Source: Lachnospiraceae bacterium
Lineage (GTDB): Bacteria; Bacillota; Clostridia; Lachnospirales; Lachnospiraceae
DNA: 64,000 bases
Assembly (NCBI GenBank): GCA_910574805.1
Contig: CAJTCV010000003.1
Location: 248,001-312,000 of the forward strand
Reading direction: 5' to 3'
Under the pieces are notes generated by a model, which worked only from the letters and a program-made list of their open reading frames with translations, had not been told where the DNA came from and did not search any database. The position numbers and the translations under genes were made by a program. This document shows, in pieces, positions 35,876-46,328 of the stretch (the first letter of the stretch is position 1; each line of letters begins with the position of its first letter).

Positions 35876-35887
35876 AGAACATGTTCT
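35876..35887. promoter_or_regulatory. Palindrome upstream of the alkyltransferase gene
   Basis: AGAACATGTTCT is a perfect 12-bp palindrome 23-34 bp before the start codon. It is like an SOS box half-site pair but with a 2-bp rather than 4-bp centre, so LexA binding is doubtful. Confidence 0.4.
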
Positions 35888-36042
35888 GGTTCCTTCTTCC
35901 GATCTGAAAGGAGGCGTTCCCTGATCTGTATTATATATGGAAAAGAACTTTCTTTCAAGCTTTATAACGACAGATATCAGTTGAAAAAAACCGCAGGACA
36001 TGGGAAAACAGGTATTGTATACGAATCGGGGAGGAATGTAAG

Positions 36043-36450
36043 ATGACGGAAACGAAATATCAGGCGGAGGAAGTGCTCTGCCGACTGTCCTTTTGGGAGA
36101 AGCCTGACAGGGGACAGAAGGCATATATACGAAATGACCTGTCTGTGAGGCATTATGAAAAGGGAAGCATGATCTACGGTTGCAGTGAGGTCTGTCCAGG
36201 CATGGTCTGTGTGCTGAAAGGCTGCATACGGGTGTATTTGCTCTCAGAGGAAGGCCGGCGCAGGAGATCTGCGGCGGAACAGGAGTGGAAAGGGCGGCAG
36301 GAAAATACCGGAAGGTGTGCGAAAAGTAACAAAAAAACGGATAAAAGTGCAAATTTTCAAAATATATATAATGTGAAACCCGGAGATATCATGTATAATG
36401 AAGGCAGGATTCTCCGGGGATATCCGGGGACACAGGAAAGCGGCAGGTAA
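36043..36450 (+). pseudogene. Crp/Fnr-family regulator, truncated
   Basis: The first 70 residues match the cyclic-nucleotide-binding-like sensor of a Crp/Fnr regulator: SFWEKPDRGQKAYIRND, VRHYEKGSMIYGC, CPGMVCVLKGCIRVYLLSEEGR. After that (about 36255) the reading frame becomes low-complexity and unrelated, and no helix-turn-helix remains. The DNA-binding half has been lost. The two cysteines in GCSEVCPGM resemble those of redox- or cluster-sensing relatives. The gene is probably dead. Confidence 0.8.
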
Positions 36451-36461
36451 GGGGGACAAAA

Positions 36462-38192
36462 ATGGCATCATATCATATGCTGTATATGGCAGCTGCTTTG
36501 CTGCTGCTCATATGGATCGGTCTTGCGGCGGTGACGGTTACGATCTGTCTGTGTGTGAGAGATTAGAAGAGCAGGAGGCAGTTCCGGCATGAGAGAAAAT
36601 TCTTCCAGGATGCGTGCAGGTCGGAGGATATGGTCTATATGATGCTTGGCAGGGAAGACCGGAAGCTCTGGTATCTGAGTGAGAACGCAGAGCGGATCTT
36701 CGGGATACCGAAAGCGCAGGTGCAGACAGATGTTGAGGTGCTGGAGACGCTTACCACAGCGGAATACCGGCGGGAGTTCAGGAAGAAATGGATGGAATGG
36801 GACGGAAAAGGCGAGCTTCTGCAGGATTTCCGGATGGAGCGGTCAGATGGAAAGTATACCTGGTATGAGCTGAGCGTTACGCTTCCAGGGGATCAGGAGG
36901 CATATCTGTTCCGGTTCCGGGAAAATACCCGCGAGCGGGCAGAGATCGAGAGACTCAGGGAGGAGATCCGCAGGGCGCAAATGGATGTACAGTATAAGAC
37001 GGATTTCCTGTCCAATATGTCTCATGAGATCCGGACGCCCATGAACGGGATCCTGGGGATGCTGGCGCTGAGCAGAATGAGCGCTTCCCGTATGGATGAG
37101 CACTGCAAAAGTTCGTCGGAATATACAGCCATTGCGGAATATCTGGAAAAGGCGGAGAGCCTGTCGCAGTTCCTCCTTGGCCTGATCAATGATATTCTGG
37201 ATATGTCCCGGATCGAGAGCGGGAAGCTGGAGCTTGCCAGTGAACCCTTTGATCTGTTTGAATTTGCGGAGAAGCTGCGGGCCATGTTCCAGAAAACCAT
37301 CGAGGAGAAGGGAGTCACCTTCCGGATGGAGCTTCTGGACTTTGATGTGCGCCGGGTGATCGGAGATGAGCTGCGTCTGTCCCAGGTGATCGTTAATTTT
37401 TTGTCAAATGCAGTGAAATTTACCCCTGCGGGGGGACAGATCACGGTGACCTTCCGGCAGATGAACCGGATGGAAGGGAAGATTCATTTTATGATCCGGG
37501 TGCGCGATACGGGAAAGGGGATCTCCCCGGAATTTTTAAAGCGTATTTTCAGGCCGTTTGAGCAGGAGACGGCGACCATAGCGATGAGCTACGGGGGCAG
37601 TGGGCTGGGTATGGCCATCGCGGACAATATGGTAAAACTTATGGACGGACAGATTGTGGTGGACAGTGAGGTGGGAAAGGGCAGCGATTTCAATGTATAT
37701 GTGGCGCTGCCGGTGGATACCTCTCAGCCTCAGGGCGTTATCGGAAACGACGCGGTTCTGGAAGCTGTTACCGGACCGGAGGAAGAGGTATGCCGGAGTA
37801 TCGAGGGCATGCGGCTTCTGATGGCGGAGGACAATGAGATCAATGCGGAGATCGCCGTGAGTATCCTGGAGGAAGAGATGGGCGCCCGGGTGGAGCGCGC
37901 TGCAGACGGACAGGAAGCGGTGGATATGTTCTGTGCCCATGAGCCGGGGTACTATGATACGATCCTGATGGACATCCAGATGCCTGTGATGAACGGATGG
38001 GAAGCGACGGCTGCGATCCGCGGACTGGACCGGGAGGATGCCGGAAGCATTCCGATCTACGCACTGTCAGCGGATGCATTTGTGGAAGACAAGAGACGTT
38101 CTGTTTCCATCGGGATGAACGGCCATATTTCCAAACCGATTGATTTTGAAGAACTGGTGAAGACCATAGGGAGAGCAGGAAATGAGAGATAG
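36462..38192 (+). pseudogene. Hybrid sensor histidine kinase with in-frame amber stop after the membrane helix
   Basis: A 34-residue frame behind AAGGGGGAC (36462-36563) encodes one membrane helix, AAALLLLIWIGLAAVTVTIC. It ends in TAG (36564-36566), and the same frame continues into a complete kinase. Parts of the kinase are a PAS-like sensor, HisKA with FLSNMSHEIRTPMNGILG, an ATPase domain with NFLSNAVKFTPAGG, DTGKGISPEF and GGSGLGMAIADN, and a receiver with LLMAEDNEINAE and TILMDIQMPVMNGW. Reinitiation at ATG 36639, 11 bases after GGAGG, would give a soluble kinase of about 517 residues. Whether the gene is dead or makes a cytosolic kinase is open. Confidence 0.75.
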
Positions 38193-41100
38193 GGGAAAGA
38201 AGCTTCTGGATTTTTTACAGAGACATCTGACAGGTGCAGGGATCGCGGCTGCAGCAGTGCTCATGGTCGTCATGGTGGTAAAGGGAGCATCGGGGCAGGG
38301 AAATCCGTTTGATCCGGGAGAGGTCGATGCCTGGGCGTCCATGGAGTTGTCCGGTGAACCGGACCGGTTATGATCTGTCGGGAGAGGGGGAGGACAGCCG
38401 GGAGATCAGCCAGGATACGGAACAGGAGGAAGAGACTGAAGAGGAAGCGGAGGATGAGCAGGAAGAGAGTCCGGAGCTGGAAGAAGCCAGAGTCCTGCCG
38501 GATCAGGTGATTCTGCCGGAAGAGATGGCGGAGGGCGTCCGTCCTGCCGAGACCGTGGAGACGGGAGAGAGCGGATCCGGAACGCGTGGTGGTGATACAC
38601 ACGGCGGGGCAGAAGACAACACGACCGGCGTCATTGTGGAAAAGCCGGAAGCGCCGGAGGAGCCGGAGGATGAGAAGGAGTCTCCGAAGGTTCCCGGGGA
38701 GATACAGCCGCCGAAGGAGGAGGAAGAGATTCCTACGCCGGATTCCGGGAAGGTATCTGTGGTGATCAATGGAAACAGCATGGAGTTTGACAGTGAAGAC
38801 GAAGCACTCATCTGGGTCACGGAGAACGGAGGAACAAAAGGGGATGGCGAGGACATACAGTATTTTGAAGGGTTCGTAAAGGACGAGAACGGAAATCTGG
38901 TTCCCAGCTATGCGGATAAGGATAAGTTTGAAGGCAATGCAGGCAGCGGAGCAGTCTGGGATTATACCGGCGATACGGGGACCTTTGTGGTGCCGGAGGG
39001 GACAAAGGTGCTGGAGCTGGCGTGGATCAGCGGGAATCCGAAGATAAAAACCATCGTGATCCCTCCGTCGGTCACAAAGATTGTGTCGTCAGACGGGAGC
39101 AGTTTTACTGCGCTGGAAAAATTCGTCGTGTCCGAGAAGAATACAGCGTATTTCAGTCTGGACGGAGTGCTGTACCGGCGCCTGGAGGAAGGCAGGACAA
39201 AGCTTTGTATGGTGCCTGCCGCGAAGCAGAAGATTGAGGCGTGGCCGAAGGACCTGACGATTATCGGAGAGCATTCCTTCGGCAATGTACGGATGGAACA
39301 CGTTGAGTTTCCGGATACCGTCAGAGTACTTGCGGATTTTACATTTATGGATTCCAGTGTGGATATGGTCCTGCTTCCGGAGGGGACAGCGGAGCTGGGC
39401 AGTGCGGTCTTCGGGTATAAGGATACGGCTTCCCTGCATAAGGTGGTTGTGAAAGCACAGGAGCCGCCGGATACTGCCCAGGGAACCTTCCGGTATATGA
39501 GCGGGAAGGAACCGGTGACGGCAGAGATTCTGGTGCCTGATTCGGAGGGAGACAGGATCTACGAGGCTTACCTGCTGACCTGGGGTGCCGCCCTTGCGGA
39601 GCAGTACGGAGGAAACGCAGGACTTCAGATTCTGAAGACAGAGGGCGGCGCGCAGGAGCACTACGAGGCTTATGAGAAATATGGAAAGCATGGTTATAAA
39701 AGGGTCGGAGAGAAGATGCCGTTCTATCTGGCGGATGCAATGGGGACCTACCGTCTGGATGACAATGGAGATCTGGTGCTGATCCGCTGTACTTCTGCGG
39801 CTTCTTATGTGGACCTGTCCGATTCGCAGGTGGTGTCAGTGGAGGAAGGAGCATTCGACGGATGTGTAGCCATGACGGTGATCCGACTTCCGGAGAGTCT
39901 GAAGAGGATGCCGGAAAATGTCTTTGCCGAAAACCGGGAGCTGAAGGTGATTCTTTCCGACGCGTCCGTTCCTCCGGCGGAGAGGACCGGTGCGCCAGAG
40001 GACTGTGCCGTCTGTGTAAAGCCGGACGCCCTGATGGAATATGAACGCGTCTGGGACGGACAGGTACGCAGGATTCTGGGAACGTCGGAAGCCTATACCG
40101 CCACATCCGATGGGATGGTGATGGATGCGGAAGGGACAGGGCTTCTGGATATCCCTGCGGATATGGAACGTCTTTCGCTTCCGTATACGGTCACTTCCAT
40201 CGGTCCGGAGGCGGCGGCAGGCAACGGTGTCCTGACCCGGGTGTCGATTCCATCGCGTGTCCAGGAGATCGGTGCCGGAGCATTTCAGGACTGCACAGGT
40301 CTTGAAGAGGTCACTTGGAGTACGTCTGCGCCGGTGCCGGATTCCTGTTTTGCAGGATGTACGTCGCTTAAGACCTTCGGCGTGCCTGCCAGCACGACAA
40401 ATGCGGGGCACAGTCTGAAGGAGATCGGAAGGCGTGCATTTTATGGCTGTGAGTCTCTGGAAACGGTTCTGTATTATTCATTTACAGTTGATAATGGGAA
40501 CTATTATTACTATGGTCTGCTGGAGCGTATTGGAGAAGAAGCTTTTTATGGATGCAGCTCCATGGAATATGCGTATGTGCACAGCACTGTGAAGGAAGTA
40601 GGGGCGCGGGCTTTTAGAGAAGCCGGCGTCACAAAGGCGGACTGGTATACTGCTGCACCGGTGCCGGACGGCTGTTTTGAGAGCTGCGGAGAGCTGACGG
40701 CCTTCAACGTGAATGGCGGGGGACACAGGATTGCGTCGATCGGCGACCGGGCATTCTATGAATGCGGTCAGGTGGCGACGGTCCTCTGGTACAGCTACCG
40801 GGGAAGCGACGGTAAAAATTATCTGTATTATCCGTATTTGGAGCGCATCGGAGACGAAGCTTTCTACGGGTGTGCTGCCGCGACTTATGCCTATCTGCAC
40901 ACCTCGGTGGAGCAGGTGGGGGCGGGAGCCTTTCAGGGAAGCGGCCTTACGCAGACGGCCTGGTATACCTCAGCCCGGATGCCGGATTCCTGTTTCCGGG
41001 ACTGTGTTTCCCTTGGCACGGTGGGCTGGGGGAAGAGCCAGATTACGGAGATGGGCGAACGAGCGTTCTGGGGCGACGCGGGCCTGCCGGCGCTTGCCAT

Positions 41101-41833
41101 CCCGGCGACGGTGTCCGGTATGGGCACAGAGATGTTTGGCGGCAGAGAGGGCAGTCCGCTGACACTGACCTTTCTGCCGGCGCAGCCGCCTGCATGGGAC
41201 GGAATAAAAGAACTGGAGGGGCTGCGGATCTATGTGCCGGATTCCGATAAGGATATGGTTTATCAGAGTTATCTGGCTGCATGGGGAACCTGGCTGGGAG
41301 CGCATCCGGAGGAGATTCTGAAAACCGAAGGAGGGGCAGAGAGTCGGGAGCTTCCGGAGGAAGAGAAGACGCCGGGTCTGCCGGAGCCCGGAGGAGAAGC
41401 GGACGAAGCAGAGGCGAATGAAGCGGAACCATCCGGAGCGGACGAAGGAGAAACGGATGAAACGGAACCGTCCGGAGAGGACGAAGGAGAGACGGATGAA
41501 GCGGAACCATCCGAAGCGGATGAAGCGGAACCGTCCGGAGCGGACGAAGGAGAAACGGATGAAACGGAACCGTCCGAAGCGGGCGGAGAAGAGACAGATT
41601 CGCCGGAAGGTGTAGATGATGAGACGGAACCGTCCGGAGCGGACGAGGAAGAGACGGATAAAGCGGAACCGTCCGGAGTGGACGAGGAAGAGACGGATGA
41701 AGCGGAACCGTCCGGAGTGGACGGAGAAGAGACAGATCCGCCTGGAGGCGGAGATGACGAGGCGGAGCCGTCCGGAGCGAATGAGGAAGAGGCGGATCTG
41801 CCGGAGCCCGGAGAAGACCTGACAGAAAAGTAA
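38182..41833 (+). CDS. BspA-type leucine-rich-repeat surface protein, frameshifted near the N-terminus
   Basis: The first frame (38182-38373) gives a cytosolic stub and one membrane helix (TGAGIAAAAVLMVVMVV). The main frame (from about 38340 to 41833, over 1150 residues) holds an acidic Pro/Glu stalk (about residues 15-140), repeated LRR_5 units such as LEEVTWSTSAPVPDSCFAGC and LERIGEEAFYGCSSMEYAYV, and an acidic C-terminal repeat tail. The two frames meet at ACCGGACCGG. A third ACCGG copy would fuse them exactly. Without fusion the LRR part has no membrane anchor or signal. BspA-like proteins bind host or matrix proteins. It follows the kinase gene with an 11-bp overlap. Confidence 0.7.
38358..38367 (+). 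repeat. ACCGG tandem pair at the LRR gene frame break
   Basis: Two adjacent copies of ACCGG. With three copies the reading would run GEPDRTGYDLSGEGED and join both frames; with two, the first frame stops at 38373. It is a possible slipped-strand switch or a simple loss of one unit. Confidence 0.6.
41397..41830 (+). repeat. Acidic tandem repeats encoding the LRR protein tail
   Basis: About 430 bp of imperfect repeats coding for units like ADEGETDETEPSG, rich in Glu, Asp, Ser and Pro, with unit lengths near 13-16 codons. The DNA units share GAAGCGGAACCGTCCGGAG. Repeat number probably varies among strains. The reverse strand is also open through the repeats, but this is a side effect of the composition. 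Confidence 0.85.
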
Positions 41834-41851
41834 GGAGGATCAATAAGACCG

Positions 41852-42796
41852 ATGGTCATAAAACAGTCTGAACAGATCATGAAAGAAGTCGGCAAGGTGC
41901 TGATGGGGAAAGAAGAAGTCATTGAGAAGGTCCTGATGGCGATCTACGCCGGCGGCCATATCCTTCTGGAGGATACGCCCGGCGTGGGCAAAACGACGCT
42001 GGCGCTGGGATTTTCCAGAGCGCTGGGAATGGAATATAAAAGGATACAGTTCACACCGGATACCATGCCTTCCGATATCACCGGGTATACGCTGCCGGGT
42101 ACTGCGGACAGCGGGACTGTATACCGGCCCGGGGCGGTGCATACCAATCTATTTCTGGGGGATGAGATCAACCGGACCTCTCCCAAGACCCAGTCGGCGC
42201 TTCTGGAGGCGATGGAGGAGGGGAGCGTGACCGTGGACGGAGTGACCTATCAGCTTCCGAAGCCCTTTATCTGTATCGCGACTCAGAATCCGGTAGGCAT
42301 GTCCGGCACGCAGCCGCTGCCGGAGGCGCAGCTGGACCGCTTTATGATACGTCTTTCCATCGGTTATCCCGGCACGGAGGATCAGATTCGCATTCTGGAT
42401 GAGAAACGCAGCCAGAATATCATGGAGGATGTTCATGCGGTGGTGACCCGGGACATGGTCCTGGAGGTACAGAATTATCTGTCTGCCATTCGTATGACAC
42501 AGGATATCCTGCGTTATATGACCATACTGTGCGAGCACACCAGGGAGGACGCGGGAGTGGAACTGGGAGTGAGTCCCCGGGGGATCATTGCTCTGTCGCG
42601 TATGGCCCGGGCCCGGGCGCTCCTTGGAGAACGGGATTATGTGATCCCGGAGGATGTGCGGGCGGTCTTTCTGGACGTGTGCGCTCACCGCGTGATCCTG
42701 AAGCCTCAGGCCCGGATGGAAGGTCGGACTGTGGCGGAGCTTCTTGAGCGGATCATGAAGTCGACTCCTGTACCGGGCATGCCGGGAAAGCGATGA
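41852..42796 (+). CDS. MoxR-family AAA+ ATPase
   Basis: A 314-residue AAA+ chaperone-like ATPase. Walker A is EDTPGVGKTTLALGF (about residues 38-52), Walker B LFLGDEINRTSPKTQSALLE (about residues 102-121), and sensor 1 lies in FICIATQNPVGMSGT. MoxR proteins work with DUF58 and VWA proteins to mature or activate other complexes. Here it heads the standard MoxR-DUF58-transglutaminase operon. The start is ATG at 41852, 18 bases after the LRR stop, with AAGGAGG in between. Confidence 0.94.
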   Translation: MVIKQSEQIMKEVGKVLMGKEEVIEKVLMAIYAGGHILLEDTPGVGKTTLALGFSRALGMEYKRIQFTPDTMPSDITGYTLPGTADSGTVYRPGAVHTNLFLGDEINRTSPKTQSALLEAMEEGSVTVDGVTYQLPKPFICIATQNPVGMSGTQPLPEAQLDRFMIRLSIGYPGTEDQIRILDEKRSQNIMEDVHAVVTRDMVLEVQNYLSAIRMTQDILRYMTILCEHTREDAGVELGVSPRGIIALSRMARARALLGERDYVIPEDVRAVFLDVCAHRVILKPQARMEGRTVAELLERIMKSTPVPGMPGKR

Positions 42797-42807
42797 GAAA
42801 GAGATAA

Positions 42808-43992
42808 ATGAAGATGACGAAGATGGTAAAGAACCGGATCCTTTATGCGTCCATGGTTCTGTCGCTTCTGTGCTGCGGGCTGTGGGGCGGCAGCAGTTCG
42901 GCGGCGGTCCTGGTTCTTCTGCTGCTGGTTCTGCCGGTGCTGTCGGATGCCGGGCTTCATCTGTCCATGGGCGGCATATCTCTGTCTCTTGACGGAGAGC
43001 ACAGCTGCCGCAGCGGTCAGCAGATGAAGCTGAAGCTTCGGATGTCATACGGCGCTTTTCGGCCGCCGGGCAATGTATGGATCCGTATGAGCTGCGAGAA
43101 CCGCATATTTGGTATGGAAAAAGAAGGGGAGCTGCTCCTTGAGGCGGGCAGAGGGCGGCAGCAGGAATATGAACTGCCGGTGGATACGGATATCTGCGGC
43201 GGCAGGATCCTTGAAATCAGCAGTGTCCGCTGCCAGGACCTGCTGGGACTTTTTTCCTGTAAAAAATCTGTGGAAGAGACATATGCATATATTGTATACC
43301 CTTACGAGGCTCACATGTATGTATCTTTTCAGAAACACAGGGAGCGGGAGCAGCCCGGCGAGCTGTATGACGGAAAGAAGAGCGGAACGGATGTGAGCGA
43401 GGTCTTCGGTCTGAGGGAATACCGGGAAGGCGATCCACTTCAGAGCATCCACTGGAAGCTGTCAGGTAAGATGAAGCAGCTGATCGTCCGGGAGTTCGGA
43501 CGCCCGGTGAACTATCACACCCTGCTCCTGCTGGCTCCTGCGCTGCGCTATGGAGGCAGAGAGGTGAAAAGAGAGACGGCCGGCGCCGTCTTTGATCTGG
43601 GGGCTTCTCTGAGCCGGGCCCTGCTGGATCAGAGTATGGCGCATTTTGTGGGTTATTTGTCAGGTGGGGATCTGCACTGCACCCCTGTGGATTCCATGCA
43701 CAGCTATGAGGATATGCTTTTGAAGCTTATGGCGGATTCGCTGCCTGGAGACGGAGATGAGGTGCTGCTTGCTTTCCTGCGGCGGCAGATGTACAGACAG
43801 TATACGAAGATAGTCTGCGTCACAGGCGCGGCAGATGAAGCGGCTGCCAGGGATCTGTCGGTTATGGCGGACCTGACGGTGCTGGAGGCGGTGGAAGGGC
43901 CTTCCGGGTATCTGGCAGGCAGCGGAGGTTATGAGGTCGTTGGGATCTCCATGGAAAATATACGGAAAAAGGAGCATGTCATCCCACTGTAG
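42808..43992 (+). CDS. DUF58 domain protein
   Basis: A 394-residue membrane-associated protein with two N-terminal helices (MVLSLLCCGLWGGSSSAAVLVL and VLLLLVLPVLSDAGL regions) and the DUF58 signature FGLREYREGDPLQSIHWKLS (about residues 202-221). It is the usual partner of the MoxR ATPase just upstream (11 bp) and of the transglutaminase-like protein downstream (23 bp). The function is unknown in detail; a link to envelope integrity or exopolysaccharide is common in the family. Confidence 0.9.
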   Translation: MKMTKMVKNRILYASMVLSLLCCGLWGGSSSAAVLVLLLLVLPVLSDAGLHLSMGGISLSLDGEHSCRSGQQMKLKLRMSYGAFRPPGNVWIRMSCENRIFGMEKEGELLLEAGRGRQQEYELPVDTDICGGRILEISSVRCQDLLGLFSCKKSVEETYAYIVYPYEAHMYVSFQKHREREQPGELYDGKKSGTDVSEVFGLREYREGDPLQSIHWKLSGKMKQLIVREFGRPVNYHTLLLLAPALRYGGREVKRETAGAVFDLGASLSRALLDQSMAHFVGYLSGGDLHCTPVDSMHSYEDMLLKLMADSLPGDGDEVLLAFLRRQMYRQYTKIVCVTGAADEAAARDLSVMADLTVLEAVEGPSGYLAGSGGYEVVGISMENIRKKEHVIPL

Positions 43993-44015
43993 CGGATACG
44001 TCAGTCAGAGAAAAG

Positions 44016-46328
44016 ATGAGAGAAAAATGGGAGATTCTGGCGCCTGCTGTGCAGAAAGAGGGCCGGAAGAACAGAACAGACAGATTGATAAGGGCAGTAA
44101 GTGCGGCGGGAATGGCCGCAGGATTTGCCGGGAGCTTCTTCGGGCTTGCCGGGAGCCGGATCTTTTATTTTCCGGTCCTTGCCGCCGCTCTCTGCGCCCT
44201 GTGTATCTGCGGGCTGGACCAGCTCACCGGGGAGCGGCTTCCGGGAAGCTTTGCAGGGCTTTTTACAGCAATGCTGGTATTTGTTTTCAACAGCTCCGGT
44301 GCGGTCCGCGGTATCTGGGCCTGGGGGGACCGGATACGGGAGCAGTGGAATCAGGTATTCGGTACTTATTATGAAAGCTTTTTTACGGCAGAGTATACGG
44401 GAGCGGATCTGTGGGCGGCAGGACTGGTTCTGGGGCTTTTGGCGGGTACTGTAATCTGTGAGCTGGTGAAAAAAGAGCGCCTTTTTCTGCTGACGCTGTG
44501 CACCGGCATCCCTCTGTGTGCCGGCCTGCTGCTGGCGGTGCATCTGCCCGCCTGGATCCCGGGACTTCTGGCTGCCGGATGGCTGACTGCCTGGTGCCGG
44601 GTAACAAATCCTGCTGGTACAGGATGGGGAGCGCCTCTGCCGGCAGTTCTGGCCGGTGTGCTCCTGTGTCTGCTCCTTCCGGTGAGTGAACGTATACCGT
44701 GGAGAGATCTCTCTGAAGGTTTTCAGACCCGGGCCGGACAGGGAATCCGGGCGTTCCGGTATGGGGAGGATACACTTCCGGGGGGCGATCTGACCATGGC
44801 GGGACATATGCTGGAAGGGACAGAAGCGCGGCTGGAGGTGGAGAGCAGCGAAAAAACGCCGCTCTATCTGCGTGGATTCGTGGGCTCGGAATATGAAGGA
44901 GATGCATGGCGGCCTCTGCCGGCGGAAGATTACAGCGGAACTTATACGGGGATGCTTTCCTGGCTGGCCGAACAGGAGTTCTGTCCGGGGGCGCAGTATG
45001 CGGCCGGCAGCCGTTTTTTTGCCGGTGAGGATGACAGGGAGGCTTCGGTATCCGTGAAAAATGTGGGAGCCAGCCGGTGCTATGTCTACCTTCCCGAGAC
45101 AGTATCCGGATATCCGGAAAATGCGGGATACTGGATGCAGGACTGGTCCATGAGGGCTTCTGGATGGTTCGGAGCCCGTTCCTGGTCCTTCACCTGCGCG
45201 CCGGTGCAGGCACATGCAGAGACGCAGGTTCCAGAAGCCTGGGCACCTGGGGAGGGAGAGGCGTATGAGGCTGCGGAGCGCTTCCGGCAGGCGGAAGGGG
45301 TATACCGTGCGTTCGTATATGAGCATTATCTGGATGTGGGAGAGGAAGAACAGGCGCTGATCGACGGGGTATTTTTTCAGGGAGAAGACCAGGAAGAAGG
45401 AGGAAGTCTGTATACGGCCACTTCCAGGATCCGGACGGTGCTCTGTCTTGTGGCAGAGTATCAGGAACATCCGGAAGACCTTCCGGCGGGCCGGGATTTT
45501 CTGTCCTGGTTTCTGCAGGAGGAAAAAGAAGGAAATGCAGTCGGCTTTGCGTCGGCTGCGGTCCTCGCCTATCGGTGTGCGGGAATCCCTGCGCGCTATG
45601 CAGAAGGGTATCTTCTGACAGAAGAACAGGCAGGGGGAGGGCCGGTTACCCTCACCAGCCAGGATGCCCACGCGTGGGTGGAGGTCTATGTGGACGGTAT
45701 GGGCTGGCGGGCCGTGGAGGTGACGCTCGGATTTTATGAAGAGGTCTATGAGGCGGAGGTGGTAGTGGCGGTCTCCAGCGAGGACATTGAAGGCACTGCA
45801 GACGGGCTGGCAGGCATCCCTCATACAGAAGAATATGAGCTGCCGGAGCCGGAGGAAGAAGCAGAAATACCTTCTGAAAGGAAGGGCCCGGCGGGATATT
45901 TGCTGTCGGTGATTCTGATCCTGGGCCTTCTTCCCGGGATCGTATGGATGTCCGGAAGGCTCGTGCTGGCCTGGCGGTACGTGCGGATGACAGAGGAAGA
46001 GAAGATGTATTTCCTGTACAGGCGGATCATGGGCTGGATGAGCAGGCTGTATGAGGGGTTTGATCCCGGGCAGCCGCTTGTATGGGACGGGCAGACAGAG
46101 CCGCCGTTCGATGCAGGGCTCTATGGGCGTACGGTCCGGCGTATGGAGCGGATTATATACGGCGAAACAGGGCCGGCGGCAGGAGAGATCCCGGCGGCAG
46201 AGGCGCTGCTCGGGCAGGTGAGAAGGGCGGCCATAAGGAAGAGACGGACCCGTTTTGGAAGGCGAAAGGGAGACAGAAAAGAGGAGAGCGTATGTCGGAG
46301 AGAAGAAGCCGCAGAAAACAGATACTGA
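44016..46328 (+). CDS. TgpA-like transglutaminase-domain membrane protein, catalytic Cys not seen
   Basis: A 770-residue membrane protein with an N-terminal block of about seven helices (residues 25-240), an external transglutaminase-like domain (about residues 420-580) and a final helix (LLSVILILGLLPGIVWM). The domain shows FASAAVLAYRCAGIPARYAE and DAHAWVEVYVDGMGW, so the histidine is present. The usual GxC before FA reads GNAVGFA, so the nucleophilic cysteine is replaced. It may be a non-enzymatic member. It completes the MoxR-DUF58 operon and overlaps vanW by 37 bp. Confidence 0.85.
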   Translation: MREKWEILAPAVQKEGRKNRTDRLIRAVSAAGMAAGFAGSFFGLAGSRIFYFPVLAAALCALCICGLDQLTGERLPGSFAGLFTAMLVFVFNSSGAVRGIWAWGDRIREQWNQVFGTYYESFFTAEYTGADLWAAGLVLGLLAGTVICELVKKERLFLLTLCTGIPLCAGLLLAVHLPAWIPGLLAAGWLTAWCRVTNPAGTGWGAPLPAVLAGVLLCLLLPVSERIPWRDLSEGFQTRAGQGIRAFRYGEDTLPGGDLTMAGHMLEGTEARLEVESSEKTPLYLRGFVGSEYEGDAWRPLPAEDYSGTYTGMLSWLAEQEFCPGAQYAAGSRFFAGEDDREASVSVKNVGASRCYVYLPETVSGYPENAGYWMQDWSMRASGWFGARSWSFTCAPVQAHAETQVPEAWAPGEGEAYEAAERFRQAEGVYRAFVYEHYLDVGEEEQALIDGVFFQGEDQEEGGSLYTATSRIRTVLCLVAEYQEHPEDLPAGRDFLSWFLQEEKEGNAVGFASAAVLAYRCAGIPARYAEGYLLTEEQAGGGPVTLTSQDAHAWVEVYVDGMGWRAVEVTLGFYEEVYEAEVVVAVSSEDIEGTADGLAGIPHTEEYELPEPEEEAEIPSERKGPAGYLLSVILILGLLPGIVWMSGRLVLAWRYVRMTEEEKMYFLYRRIMGWMSRLYEGFDPGQPLVWDGQTEPPFDAGLYGRTVRRMERIIYGETGPAAGEIPAAEALLGQVRRAAIRKRRTRFGRRKGDRKEESVCRREEAAENRY

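Noticed and set aside
35876-35887. AGAACATGTTCT as an SOS (LexA) box for the alkyltransferase gene.
   Set aside because: The Firmicute box needs GAAC and GTTC four bases apart; here they are two apart.
9751-36566. TAG stops inside two otherwise readable genes might mean TAG is read as an amino acid.
   Set aside because: Both genes are otherwise damaged or lie in decaying regions, and TAG is the normal final stop of intact genes such as clpP and nadA. Ordinary nonsense mutations suffice.
41269-41922. Long reverse-strand reading frame rich in Ser and Pro opposite the LRR tail.
   Set aside because: It mirrors the repeat composition of the forward gene, has no ribosome site and overlaps the moxR start.
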